Of a DNA stretch of 10,863 bases, positions 1 to 6,133 are shown piece by piece (within the stretch, counting starts at the first letter, position 1; the number at the start of each line of letters is the position of its first letter). The notes under the pieces are model-generated. The model was not told the DNA's origin, made no database searches, and worked only from the letters and a program-made list of their open reading frames with translations. A program made the translations under genes and the position numbers. This DNA comes from an uncultured Mycoplasma sp. (GTDB lineage Bacteria; Bacillota_I; Bacilli_A; RF39; UBA660): assembly GCA_947565485.1 (NCBI GenBank), contig CANOGG010000016.1:1-10863 (forward strand). The letters are read 5' to 3'.

Positions 1-341
1 GTAATCGCGAGATTATACCGATAAAAAGACTTCTCTTTATTTGTGAGAAGTTTAATATTTCTTTAGATTATCTTTTGGGTTTTCAAGATGTTGAAAAAGA
101 GATGGATAAAAAATTTAATTTAGAAAAACAAGGAGAAAGATTAAAATTATTTAGACGAGATAATAATTTAACTCAAGTAGAGATTGAGAAAGTTTTAAAT
201 TCTAGTAAAGGTGTTTTTTGTAATTATGAGAAAAATAAAATTATAGTTTCGACAGTTGCCCTTTATACGATATGTAGTAAATATGGAGTAAGAGCTGATT
301 ATCTTTTAGGAAGAATAGATGAGCCAAGATATAGGAATTAA
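1..341 (+). CDS. Tandem XRE-family helix-turn-helix protein, 3' part (cut by left edge)
   Basis: The frame is open from base 3 to the TAA at 339-341, so the gene enters from the left and neither its start nor its promoter is in the window. The TTG at 75 and ATG at 102 are internal codons, not starts. The visible 112 residues contain the end of one XRE domain (ICEKFNISLDYLLG, roughly residues 13-26 of the fragment) and, after a charged linker, a complete second one: GERLKLFRRDNNLTQVEIEK, then a turn, then ICSKYGVRADYLLGR. Both units end with the DYLLG signature typical of Cro/CI-type (HTH_3) repressors, so the protein has tandem DNA-binding domains. I see no metallopeptidase, sensor or recombinase domain after the second HTH; it stops 8 residues after that domain. 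Family knowledge suggests a cytoplasmic transcription regulator, possibly of a phage, plasmid or toxin-antitoxin module. Its target is unknown. Confidence 0.8.
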   Translation, partial: NREIIPIKRLLFICEKFNISLDYLLGFQDVEKEMDKKFNLEKQGERLKLFRRDNNLTQVEIEKVLNSSKGVFCNYEKNKIIVSTVALYTICSKYGVRADYLLGRIDEPRYRN

Positions 342-545
342 GATTTTACTATTATAAAATTTATATAACTTAAAATGTTTCTTTCTTCTTTAATAGGAGT
401 GATTAATTCTTGTTTTGTTGGCATATGCAGTTTATTAACTAGCTTAATTGTGACAAGGCTGTTGTCATAATTGGAAGATATTGTTTACCAAATTGGATGC
501 CTTAGATAGAATTAAATATATTGGGTTTATAGAAAATGATAGTAA
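342..545. other. Intergenic region between XRE gene and pyk
   Basis: About 200 bp without a convincing gene. It contains a strong inverted repeat (446-472, listed separately). Two very short frames exist: 338-424 on minus (28 codons from ATG) and 481-576 on plus (31 codons from TTG). Neither has a well-spaced ribosome binding site, and the second runs through the pyk terminator, so I do not call them genes. They could be decayed remnants next to the XRE gene, but that is only a guess. Confidence 0.4.
446..472. repeat. Inverted repeat, 11-bp arms
   Basis: Arms AATTGTGACAA (446-456) and TTGTCATAATT (462-472) flank a GGCTG loop. The six inner bases are perfectly complementary, and the single remaining mismatch becomes a G-U pair in plus-strand RNA, giving an uninterrupted 11-bp stem. 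No T-run follows, so it is not a classical intrinsic terminator in either direction. It could be an operator for a dimeric HTH protein such as the neighbouring XRE regulator, or an mRNA 3'-end stem. Confidence 0.55.
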
Positions 546-570
546 AAGAAAAAAGCCCTTTTGGACTCTT
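546..570 (-). terminator. Rho-independent terminator of pyk
   Basis: Read on the minus strand, AAGAGTCC pairs with GGGCTTTT across an AAAA loop (inner stem AGTCC/GGGCT with one G-U), followed by a T-rich run at 554-546. It starts at the pyk stop codon itself, a common compact arrangement. Confidence 0.75.
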
Positions 571-1972
571 AGTTAATTTCTTCAATTTTCAAGAAATTAG
601 TGATACGACCCTCGGTGTTGATAGGAATACCACCAGTGATAATTATTTTATCATCAACATTTAAGTTAAAGAATTCTTTGGTTTTATCTTTGGCCATTTT
701 AACCATAGTATCAGTATCATGTAAAACCGGAACAATACTAGTGTAGATACCATAGTTTAGGGCTAAACTGCGGGAAACATCAGGGCTGGTGCAAGTTGCC
801 ATGATAGGACATTTAGGACGAAAGTTACTGATAAAACGAGCAGAATAACCACTTACACTAGCACATGCGATAGCCATAACCTTAACATATTCAGTTAAGT
901 CAACAGCGCCTTTAGCTATACATTCAGTACGACCAATTTTACCAGAGTAAGCAAAATTATTGTGGCAATGTTCTTCGGTGTCACTAGCAATACTAGCCAT
1001 AAAAGAGACAGCTTCAACGGGATATTCGCCCATAGTAGTCTCACCACTTAGCATGATAGCATCGGTACCATCTAAAACAGCATTAGCAACGTCAGTCACT
1101 TCGGCACGAGTTGGTCTAGAGTTATGTTTCATACTCTCAAGCATTTCGGTCGCAACAATACAGATTTTACCATGTTCACGAGCAGCACGGATAATTTGTT
1201 TTTGATAAACTGCTAAAAGAGACATAGGTACTTCTTCGCCAAGATCACCTCGAGCGACCATGACACCATCACTAACTTCTAAGATTTCATCAATATTAGC
1301 AATACCAGTTTTGCTTTCGATTTTAGAAATAATTTTGATGTTACTTTTAGTCTCGGCAATTATTTTCCTGGCTTCTAGGACGTCCTCTTTAGTTGAGACG
1401 AAAGATAAAGCAAGAAAGTCGCCTTGATGGAGACAAGCATATAGAATATCTTCTCTATCAGCCTCACTAATAAATGGGATGTCTAGTTTAACACCTGGTA
1501 CAAAGAGACTTTTACGACGTCCTAGATTACCACCATTAATGATTTTACAAGTTACGCCATCACTCTCTTTGGAGATAACTTCAATTTTCATTAAACCATT
1601 TTCAAGTTGGATAAAGTCGCCCTTATTTAGAGAGTCAAGAGCACTCGGGTGGTTAACACTGAATCTTTCTTCATCACCAATTACTTCTTCTTTTACAACT
1701 CGGATAGTATTACCAGCGACGAGGTTGATACCACCCTCCTTGACATCACCGTTTCGAAATTCTGGTCCTTTAGTGTCGAATAATAGAGCAACGTTTAAGT
1801 TTTCTTCGGCGTTTACTCTCTTAACATTTTCTTCGACAGTTAGTTTTTCTTCAGGTGTTGCATGAGAAAAGTTAACACGAGCTGCATTCATTCCAGCATA
1901 AGCCATTTTTTTAAAAGTTTCATATGGATAACTTGATGGACCAATACTGCAGACAATTTTAGTTTTTTTCAT
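569..1972 (-). CDS. pyk: Pyruvate kinase
   Basis: Catalyses phosphoenolpyruvate + ADP to pyruvate + ATP, the last step of glycolysis, in the cytoplasm as a tetramer. The 467 residues match the short PykF-type form, without the extra C-terminal PEP-utiliser-like domain seen in Bacillus pyruvate kinases of about 585 residues. Visible signatures in order: TKIVCSIGPSS at the N terminus, GMNAARVNFSHA (PEP-binding Arg, Asn and Ser), LLFDTKGPEFRNG, the active-site segment IISKIESKTGIANIDEIL with the catalytic Lys and metal-binding Glu, VMVARGDLG with the metal Asp, and ATEMLESMKHNSRPTRAEV followed by DVANAVLDGTDAIMLSGET. All catalytic residues appear intact. The ATG at 1972 is preceded by AAAGGGG with about 8-nt spacing. 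It is transcribed alone, divergently from the Clp-like gene, and ends in its own hairpin terminator. An essential energy gene under constitutive control is expected; no operator is evident. Confidence 0.98.
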   Translation of the reverse strand: MKKTKIVCSIGPSSYPYETFKKMAYAGMNAARVNFSHATPEEKLTVEENVKRVNAEENLNVALLFDTKGPEFRNGDVKEGGINLVAGNTIRVVKEEVIGDEERFSVNHPSALDSLNKGDFIQLENGLMKIEVISKESDGVTCKIINGGNLGRRKSLFVPGVKLDIPFISEADREDILYACLHQGDFLALSFVSTKEDVLEARKIIAETKSNIKIISKIESKTGIANIDEILEVSDGVMVARGDLGEEVPMSLLAVYQKQIIRAAREHGKICIVATEMLESMKHNSRPTRAEVTDVANAVLDGTDAIMLSGETTMGEYPVEAVSFMASIASDTEEHCHNNFAYSGKIGRTECIAKGAVDLTEYVKVMAIACASVSGYSARFISNFRPKCPIMATCTSPDVSRSLALNYGIYTSIVPVLHDTDTMVKMAKDKTKEFFNLNVDDKIIITGGIPINTEGRITNFLKIEEIN

Positions 1973-2005
1973 AAAAAATTTCCCCTTTCATACGGACAGT
2001 ATTAA

Positions 2006-2034
2006 ATTTTACTACAAATATTAAAAAAAATAAA
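2006..2034 (-). promoter_or_regulatory. Weak candidate promoter for pyk
   Basis: On the minus strand TTTATT (2034-2029), 17 bp, then TAAAAT (2011-2006) would start transcription near 1999, about 27 bases before the pyk ATG. The -35 matches only 3 of 6 bases and the region is nearly all A/T, so the exact boxes are uncertain. A pyk promoter must lie somewhere in 1985-2107, because the upstream gene is divergent. Confidence 0.3.
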
Positions 2035-2051
2035 GTAAAAATTGATAATTT

Positions 2052-2080
2052 TTGACAAAAATTGAAAAATATGCTAGAAT
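2052..2080 (+). promoter_or_regulatory. Strong sigma-A promoter of the Clp-like gene
   Basis: TTGACA (2052-2057, consensus -35), an exact 17-bp spacer, and TAGAAT (2075-2080) preceded by TGC, an extended -10. Transcription should start near 2087, giving a leader of about 20 bases. The leader carries AAGGGGGG (2093-2100), 7 bases before the ATG at 2108. Confidence 0.85.
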
Positions 2081-2107
2081 AGAAGCGTTTTTAAGGGGGG
2101 AATTTCG

Positions 2108-3577
2108 ATGATATTTAACGAGGTTTGTGATAAATTTACGGAGGATGCCAGAGATTTCCTTTGTCTTTACGTCGCTTTTATGGCGAAAATGGCGCAAGAA
2201 AAGAAGCCAAGAAATATGGTTGAAGATAGTGATAAATTTTACTTTTTATATCTTAATTTGTTGCTAAAAAACGATATTGCAACGATTATGGAAAAAGAAA
2301 ATATTCAGAGAGAGAAAATTGATAATAAAAGACTTATTTCAGTGTTAAAAGTGTTAGAGAAAATTGATATTAAGAATACAGATATGGCATATTTAGATAA
2401 AATGTTTTATCAGTATGCCTTTTCCACCTTTCTTTATTTAAGGAAATATTGGTTGTTTTTAGATAAAGAAAAGACTTGTTTGGAGCGTTTACTAGTAGAT
2501 ATGATAAATGAGGGTTTGTTTGATAATACAGAGTATAAGACCTGGTTTAAGTTAGAGGAGATAAAAGATGAGTTAGATAAACTAGCTTGTTTAAAGGAGA
2601 AATCGATTAAGATGAAAAATAATGGTGGAACAGCAAGGAATGTAATAAAAATCAATGAAGCTTTAAGAAATATGCCAATAGATTTAAAGTTTGGAACAGA
2701 TTTAACCGCGCTCGATTATAAAGAAGATAATATTTTGGGGAGACAAAAAGAATTTAGAAGTATGTGTGCTTATTTGATGGATAATGAAAAATCACTCATT
2801 ATTCATGGGAAACCAGGAGTTGGAAAAACCGCTTTAGTTAAGAGTTTAGCATATCATATAGTTCAGGGAACGGCGCCCAAGAGACTAGAAGACAAAAGAA
2901 TAATTGAAATATCGGGTTCAGAATTAATTAGTGGTTGTAAACTAATGGGAATGCTCGAGGAAAAATTACTTAAGATTTTAAATTATTGTGTGGAGTCAGG
3001 GAATATAATTTTATTTATAGATGAGATTCATATTCTAATGGGACTTGGAAGTAATGAGAAAGATAATAATGATATTGCTAATATTTTGAAGCCTTACTTG
3101 GGTGATGGAAGAGTGAAAATTTTAGGTGCGACTACGACTCGCGAATATAATACAATTTTGGCAGATGCAGCTTTTGCGAGAAGATTTAATGGGTTGGAAC
3201 TTTTAGAACCTAGTGAGGATATAGTTTTAGAAATTTTAAAAAAAACAATAAATAAGTATGCAAGAGAAAAAGGGATAAGAGTTAAATATCAAGATGAGAC
3301 ATTAGAGGGATTGTTAAAGTTAATTATTGGGTTATCGAAGAAGAAAAATCCGAATGCTTTATTACAAAAAAATTTATATAATCCGGATTTAGCACTAACA
3401 ATTCTTAGAAATGGTTATAATTTTGCAATGGTGGATGATAAAGAATATATGGATGCAAGTGCTATTGTCGAGGGTGTGATGGGTATGGACTATTTTAGAG
3501 ACCATACTAAGGAAGAATTTCGGGAGTCAGCTCTTTCGTTAACGAGAGAAAAAACAGATTTAAAGATTATAAAATAA
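2108..3577 (+). CDS. Clp/Hsp100-like AAA+ ATPase with N domain and D1 only
   Basis: 489 residues. The AAA+ part (about 205-460) is of the ClpA/B/C first-module type: ILGRQKEF box, Walker A GKPGVGKT (234-241), Walker B ILFIDE (301-306), sensor-1 region LGATTTREY (339-347), arginine-finger area FARRF (356-360), and a lid with NPDLALTIL (425-433) matching the family's PDKAID box. Residues 1-165 are helical; FTEDARDF at 10-17 and the pattern after it look like a diverged Clp_N double repeat, which is an inference. The coiled-coil M domain and the D2 ring are absent, as is any ClpP-docking loop, so this is roughly half the length of ClpB/ClpC. The usual Lys-Tyr-Arg-Gly pore loop reads KLMG (278-281), losing the substrate-gripping aromatic residue. 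It may remodel a specific partner rather than thread proteins. It has its own promoter and a strong ribosome binding site. Confidence 0.85.
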   Translation: MIFNEVCDKFTEDARDFLCLYVAFMAKMAQEKKPRNMVEDSDKFYFLYLNLLLKNDIATIMEKENIQREKIDNKRLISVLKVLEKIDIKNTDMAYLDKMFYQYAFSTFLYLRKYWLFLDKEKTCLERLLVDMINEGLFDNTEYKTWFKLEEIKDELDKLACLKEKSIKMKNNGGTARNVIKINEALRNMPIDLKFGTDLTALDYKEDNILGRQKEFRSMCAYLMDNEKSLIIHGKPGVGKTALVKSLAYHIVQGTAPKRLEDKRIIEISGSELISGCKLMGMLEEKLLKILNYCVESGNIILFIDEIHILMGLGSNEKDNNDIANILKPYLGDGRVKILGATTTREYNTILADAAFARRFNGLELLEPSEDIVLEILKKTINKYAREKGIRVKYQDETLEGLLKLIIGLSKKKNPNALLQKNLYNPDLALTILRNGYNFAMVDDKEYMDASAIVEGVMGMDYFRDHTKEEFRESALSLTREKTDLKIIK

Positions 3578-3602
3578 AATGGACGATTAAGCCCATTTTT
3601 TA
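3576..3602. terminator. Bidirectional terminator between clp-like gene and ylxM
   Basis: AAAATGG (3576-3582) and CCATTTT (3593-3599) form a 7-bp stem with a 10-base loop. A-rich and T-rich flanks make it work as an intrinsic terminator in both directions. It sits exactly between the two convergent stop codons and overlaps both. Confidence 0.75.
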
Positions 3603-3899
3603 TTGTTCTAAAATATTAGTTATTTTAGTTTCGATAGTTTGATTGTTAATTTCGGGAAGTATTTTTATGATTTGGTTTTTTTTGGCAAGTATTTTGAGGG
3701 TTTGTTCATAATTTAAAAGTTTATCTTCAACATTTTTTAGAGTTTTACCTGCACTACTTTTGGAAATACCGCGGTTTTCGGCGATTTCACTGAGACTTAA
3801 GTCTTCAATGTAGTAACTGATAAAAGTAGTTTGTTCGATTTTAGTTAAAAGGTCTTTATATATTTCAAATAATTTGTTTAAATATTCGCGGTTTTCCAT
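3600..3899 (-). CDS. ylxM: YlxM-family helix-turn-helix protein (SRP-associated)
   Basis: A 99-residue member of the YlxM/p13 family, usually about 105-115 residues, found beside ftsY and/or ffh in Bacillota and reported to associate with the signal recognition particle. Recognisable signatures are YLNKLFEIYKDLLT (residues 6-19), YYIEDLSLSEIAENRGIS (29-46, the sigma-factor-like helix-turn-helix), and the KNVEDKLLNYEQTLKIL helix. The start is fixed by a one-base overlap with ftsY: TAATG, where the TAA stops ftsY and the ATG starts ylxM, so the two are translationally coupled. The usual next gene, ffh, does not follow; a bidirectional terminator and a convergent gene do. ffh therefore lies elsewhere in this genome. 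The precise role, SRP modulation versus regulation, is not settled by the sequence. Confidence 0.9.
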   Translation of the reverse strand: MENREYLNKLFEIYKDLLTKIEQTTFISYYIEDLSLSEIAENRGISKSSAGKTLKNVEDKLLNYEQTLKILAKKNQIIKILPEINNQTIETKITNILEQ

Positions 3900-5086
3900 T
3901 AATCAATCATATCCTTAAAAAGACCATAGATATAGTTTTCAATATCGAAAGTTTTGAGGTCGTTTACCCCTTCGCCGAGGCCGATAAATTTAACAGGTAT
4001 GTTAACACTTTCTTTGATAGCAAGAACAATACCTCCTTTAGCTGTACCATCTAGTTTAGTTAGAACAATACCAGTGATGTTTGTTATCTCTTTAAAAGAT
4101 TCAGCTTGGAGAATGCCATTTTGACCGGTCGCGGCATCAATTACTAAAAGAGTCTCATGAGGAGCGTCTGGTATGTGAGTACCAATTACTTTATTAATTT
4201 TTTCAAGTTCTTTCATGAGATTAGTTTTATTTTGTAGACGACCTGCAGTATCAATAAGAACGATATCGACATTTTCTTCTTTAGCTTTTTTTAAGCCATC
4301 AAAAATAACTCCAGCAGGGTCACTATCCTCTTTACCATAAAAGAGGGAATTAGTGCGTGTAGCCCATTCTTCCAACTGAGGGACAGCACCAGCACGGAAA
4401 GTATCGCCAGCGATGAGCATGACTTTTTTCCCCTCTTCATGGTATTTATGTGCGAGTTTACCAATAGTGGTAGTTTTACCGACACCATTAACTCCGACCA
4501 TAAGGATGACGGTGGGGCCATCAGGGTTGATATTTATTTTATCACTTAGAGACTCGCCGCTTACATAGATAATGAAGAGTTCGTCAACGATTACTTCGCC
4601 AAGATAGTTAGTGTCGGTTATATTTTCTTTCTTGACACGAGCTTTTAGACGGTCTAAAAATTTCATTGTCGTATTAACACCAATGTCGGCCATGATTAAA
4701 AGATTTTCTAATTCATCAAAGTAATCATCAGTTACTTTAGTGTATTTATGGCCGAGAACGCTTAGTTCATTAATGAAATTTTTCCGAGTTTTCTCAAGGC
4801 CTTTATCGTAGGCTTTAATTTCAAGGGCTTCTTTTATTTCTTCCTCTTTTATTTCAGACCCTTTTATTTCTGGTTTTTTTGGTTCAATTTTTTTTGTTTC
4901 TGTTTTTTGGGGTTCAGATTTTTTTATATCTTCTTTTTTTTCTGAGGTCTTTTTTATTTCATCTTGTTTTACGGAAGTGCTTTTTTCGGGTGTCTTGATT
5001 GGAGTTTCAGGCGTTTCTTCAGTAAGAGTCGCAGCTAGTTCTTCTTTTTTCTTGAATACATTTTTAAATTTATCAAATAATCCCAT
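3899..5086 (-). CDS. ftsY: Signal recognition particle receptor FtsY
   Basis: SRP-GTPase receptor: it binds Ffh-SRP carrying ribosome-nascent chains at the membrane and hands them to SecYEG. Of 395 residues, 1-15 (MGLFDKFKNVFKKK) form the amphipathic, basic membrane-contact segment, 16-90 are a Lys/Glu/Pro-rich linker, about 95-185 the helical N domain, and 190-395 the GTPase G domain. Visible motifs are G1 GVNGVGKTTTIGK (198-210), DTFRAGA (228-234; most FtsY have DTFRAAA), DTAGR (279-283), TKLDG (343-347) and IGLGEGVNDL (368-377). Everything needed for GTP hydrolysis is present. The ATG at 5086 is preceded by AAAGGAGA at 5103-5096. It sits 60 bp downstream of the metallopeptidase gene on the same strand and overlaps ylxM by one base, so it may be read both from its own promoter and from the upstream one. 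Confidence 0.97.
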   Translation of the reverse strand: MGLFDKFKNVFKKKEELAATLTEETPETPIKTPEKSTSVKQDEIKKTSEKKEDIKKSEPQKTETKKIEPKKPEIKGSEIKEEEIKEALEIKAYDKGLEKTRKNFINELSVLGHKYTKVTDDYFDELENLLIMADIGVNTTMKFLDRLKARVKKENITDTNYLGEVIVDELFIIYVSGESLSDKININPDGPTVILMVGVNGVGKTTTIGKLAHKYHEEGKKVMLIAGDTFRAGAVPQLEEWATRTNSLFYGKEDSDPAGVIFDGLKKAKEENVDIVLIDTAGRLQNKTNLMKELEKINKVIGTHIPDAPHETLLVIDAATGQNGILQAESFKEITNITGIVLTKLDGTAKGGIVLAIKESVNIPVKFIGLGEGVNDLKTFDIENYIYGLFKDMID

Positions 5087-5111
5087 TTTAAATTATCTCC
5101 TTTATACATAT

Positions 5112-5142
5112 ATAATAACATAATTTTAGAGAATTGGGTAAA
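5112..5142 (-). promoter_or_regulatory. Probable ftsY promoter (extended -10)
   Basis: On the minus strand TTTACC (5142-5137), a longish 19-bp spacer, and TATTAT (5117-5112) preceded by TGT, a perfect TGn extension. Start near 5105, which would give a very short leader beginning just before the AAAGGAGA ribosome binding site. The leader is unusually short, so the boxes may be offset or expression may come mainly from upstream. Confidence 0.45.
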
Positions 5143-5146
5143 GTTT

Positions 5147-6013
5147 TTAGTAAAAAATTTGTTTTTTTAGCGTGCGAGCTTGGTTTAGAGTAGTATTATA
5201 TTCTTCATCTCTTATAGCTAAGCCGAGAGATAGACTGTCTTTTAAAGATTGGTCTTTAGCAAGATGAGAGATTTCCTGCCACTCTTTTTTACGACCTGTT
5301 TGTTCTAGATAAAGCTTAGTTGGGGATGAAGTCTGGTCATAACCTTTTAACCAGTTTTCATATTGTAAATACTTAAGATACTTAGTGATACTTGGAGTTC
5401 GATAAGAAATATTTGAGATAATTTCTAACATCATCGTTATCGCATAGTTTTCGGCGAGCCGTTCATCGGGAGCAAATTCAGCATATCTATCTCTCTTTTT
5501 TTGAATACGTCTTAAAATGGCATTTAATTCGGCTTTAGTTAAACTACTCGTGATAAGTTTATTATTAAGAAAATAATCAAGTTCTTTGTCGCAAGCTAAA
5601 AGAATAAGAGTTTCGATATCATTTGGGTTGGGATTTTGCTTTATCTTTTCGTGAGTGATATGGCCTAGTTCGTGGAGAATTCTTAGAGTTATATAAATAT
5701 AGAAGAGAGTTAACTGTTCGGGTTCAGTGAGATTTTTTAAGCGTAAGATGGTAACGCAAGATAGTTCAATAGCACCAGCTAAATTAATAATGATATCTTT
5801 AGTTAAAAGAGAATAATTAATAATGGGTTGTTTAGGTGGATTATCAAGTATTAGACGAGTATTGGCAAACTCAAGATTATGGATAAACTCGCTTAAGTCC
5901 TCATTAGTACTTACGATATAGATAATTTGTTCTAAAAAGTCCCTATCGATTAATTTTTTTTCGTGGATATTTTTTTCAATAATGGCGCTGATTTGCGCAA
6001 TATTTTTGTTCAT
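5147..6013 (-). CDS. Putative HExxH zinc metallopeptidase, unknown family
   Basis: A 288-residue protein I cannot assign to a named family. The clearest feature is RILHELGHITHEK (111-123): HELGH is an HExxH zinc-binding and catalytic motif placed at the end of a hydrophobic helix (101-113). About 70 residues later, PDERLAENYAITMMLEI (182-198) resembles the third-ligand helix of gluzincins such as ImmA/IrrE-type peptidases, with E184 or E188 as candidate ligand. There is no signal peptide and no convincing membrane span, so it is probably cytoplasmic. The C-terminal 90 residues are polar and Lys/Gln-rich. The ATG at 6013 follows GAGGTGAG with 5-base spacing, and a strong promoter sits at 6051-6079. 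It is the first gene of a minus-strand group followed by ftsY and ylxM, but a role in protein targeting is only a suggestion from position. It could also be a diverged ImmA-like anti-repressor protease, though no XRE gene is adjacent. Confidence 0.75.
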   Translation of the reverse strand: MNKNIAQISAIIEKNIHEKKLIDRDFLEQIIYIVSTNEDLSEFIHNLEFANTRLILDNPPKQPIINYSLLTKDIIINLAGAIELSCVTILRLKNLTEPEQLTLFYIYITLRILHELGHITHEKIKQNPNPNDIETLILLACDKELDYFLNNKLITSSLTKAELNAILRRIQKKRDRYAEFAPDERLAENYAITMMLEIISNISYRTPSITKYLKYLQYENWLKGYDQTSSPTKLYLEQTGRKKEWQEISHLAKDQSLKDSLSLGLAIRDEEYNTTLNQARTLKKQIFY

Positions 6014-6042
6014 TTAAGCTCACCTCAAGAAAATAAAAAAAC

Positions 6043-6106
6043 TGTTTGTTATTGTAGCATTTATCGCAAATTTTGTCAAATAAATGTTTGTTATTTTGGC
6101 GTTTAT
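6043..6106. repeat. 22-bp near-perfect direct repeat, 42-bp spacing
   Basis: Copies at 6043-6064 and 6085-6106 both begin TGTTTGTTATT and end TTTAT, agreeing at 19 of 22 positions. Their starts are 42 bp apart, close to four helical turns, so both would face the same side of the DNA. Copy 1 covers the -10 of the minus promoter; copy 2 covers the -35 and spacer of the ftsK promoter. This geometry suits a shared operator, although both copies also contain promoter elements, which explains part of the similarity. Confidence 0.5.
6051..6079 (-). promoter_or_regulatory. Strong promoter of the metallopeptidase-ftsY-ylxM group
   Basis: On the minus strand: TTGACA (6079-6074, consensus), 17-bp spacer, TACAAT (6056-6051) preceded by TGC (extended -10). 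Start near 6044, with a leader of about 30 bases before the ATG at 6013. The -10 lies inside the first copy of the 22-bp direct repeat. Confidence 0.85.
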
Positions 6107-6116
6107 TTGTTATAAT
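6088..6116 (+). promoter_or_regulatory. ftsK/spoIIIE promoter
   Basis: TTGTTA (6088-6093), 17 bp, TATAAT (6111-6116) preceded by TGT, a perfect extended -10. The start point falls at about 6122-6124, which is on top of the first in-frame ATG (6122). This affects the choice of translation start. Confidence 0.8.
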
Positions 6117-6133
6117 TATGTATGGTGAGTAGA

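Noticed and set aside
338..424. 28-codon ATG frame on the minus strand starting MPTKQELITP
   Set aside because: No ribosome binding site or promoter, overlaps the end of the XRE gene, and is too short to separate from chance.
481..576. 31-codon TTG frame on the plus strand ending PFWTLS
   Set aside because: Purine-rich GGAAGA is only 2 bases from the TTG, and the frame runs through the pyk terminator and stop. A remnant gene is possible but unsupported.
960..1865. Long open frames on the plus strand inside pyk
   Set aside because: Antisense shadows of a confidently identified pyruvate kinase, with no ribosome binding sites and no family resemblance.
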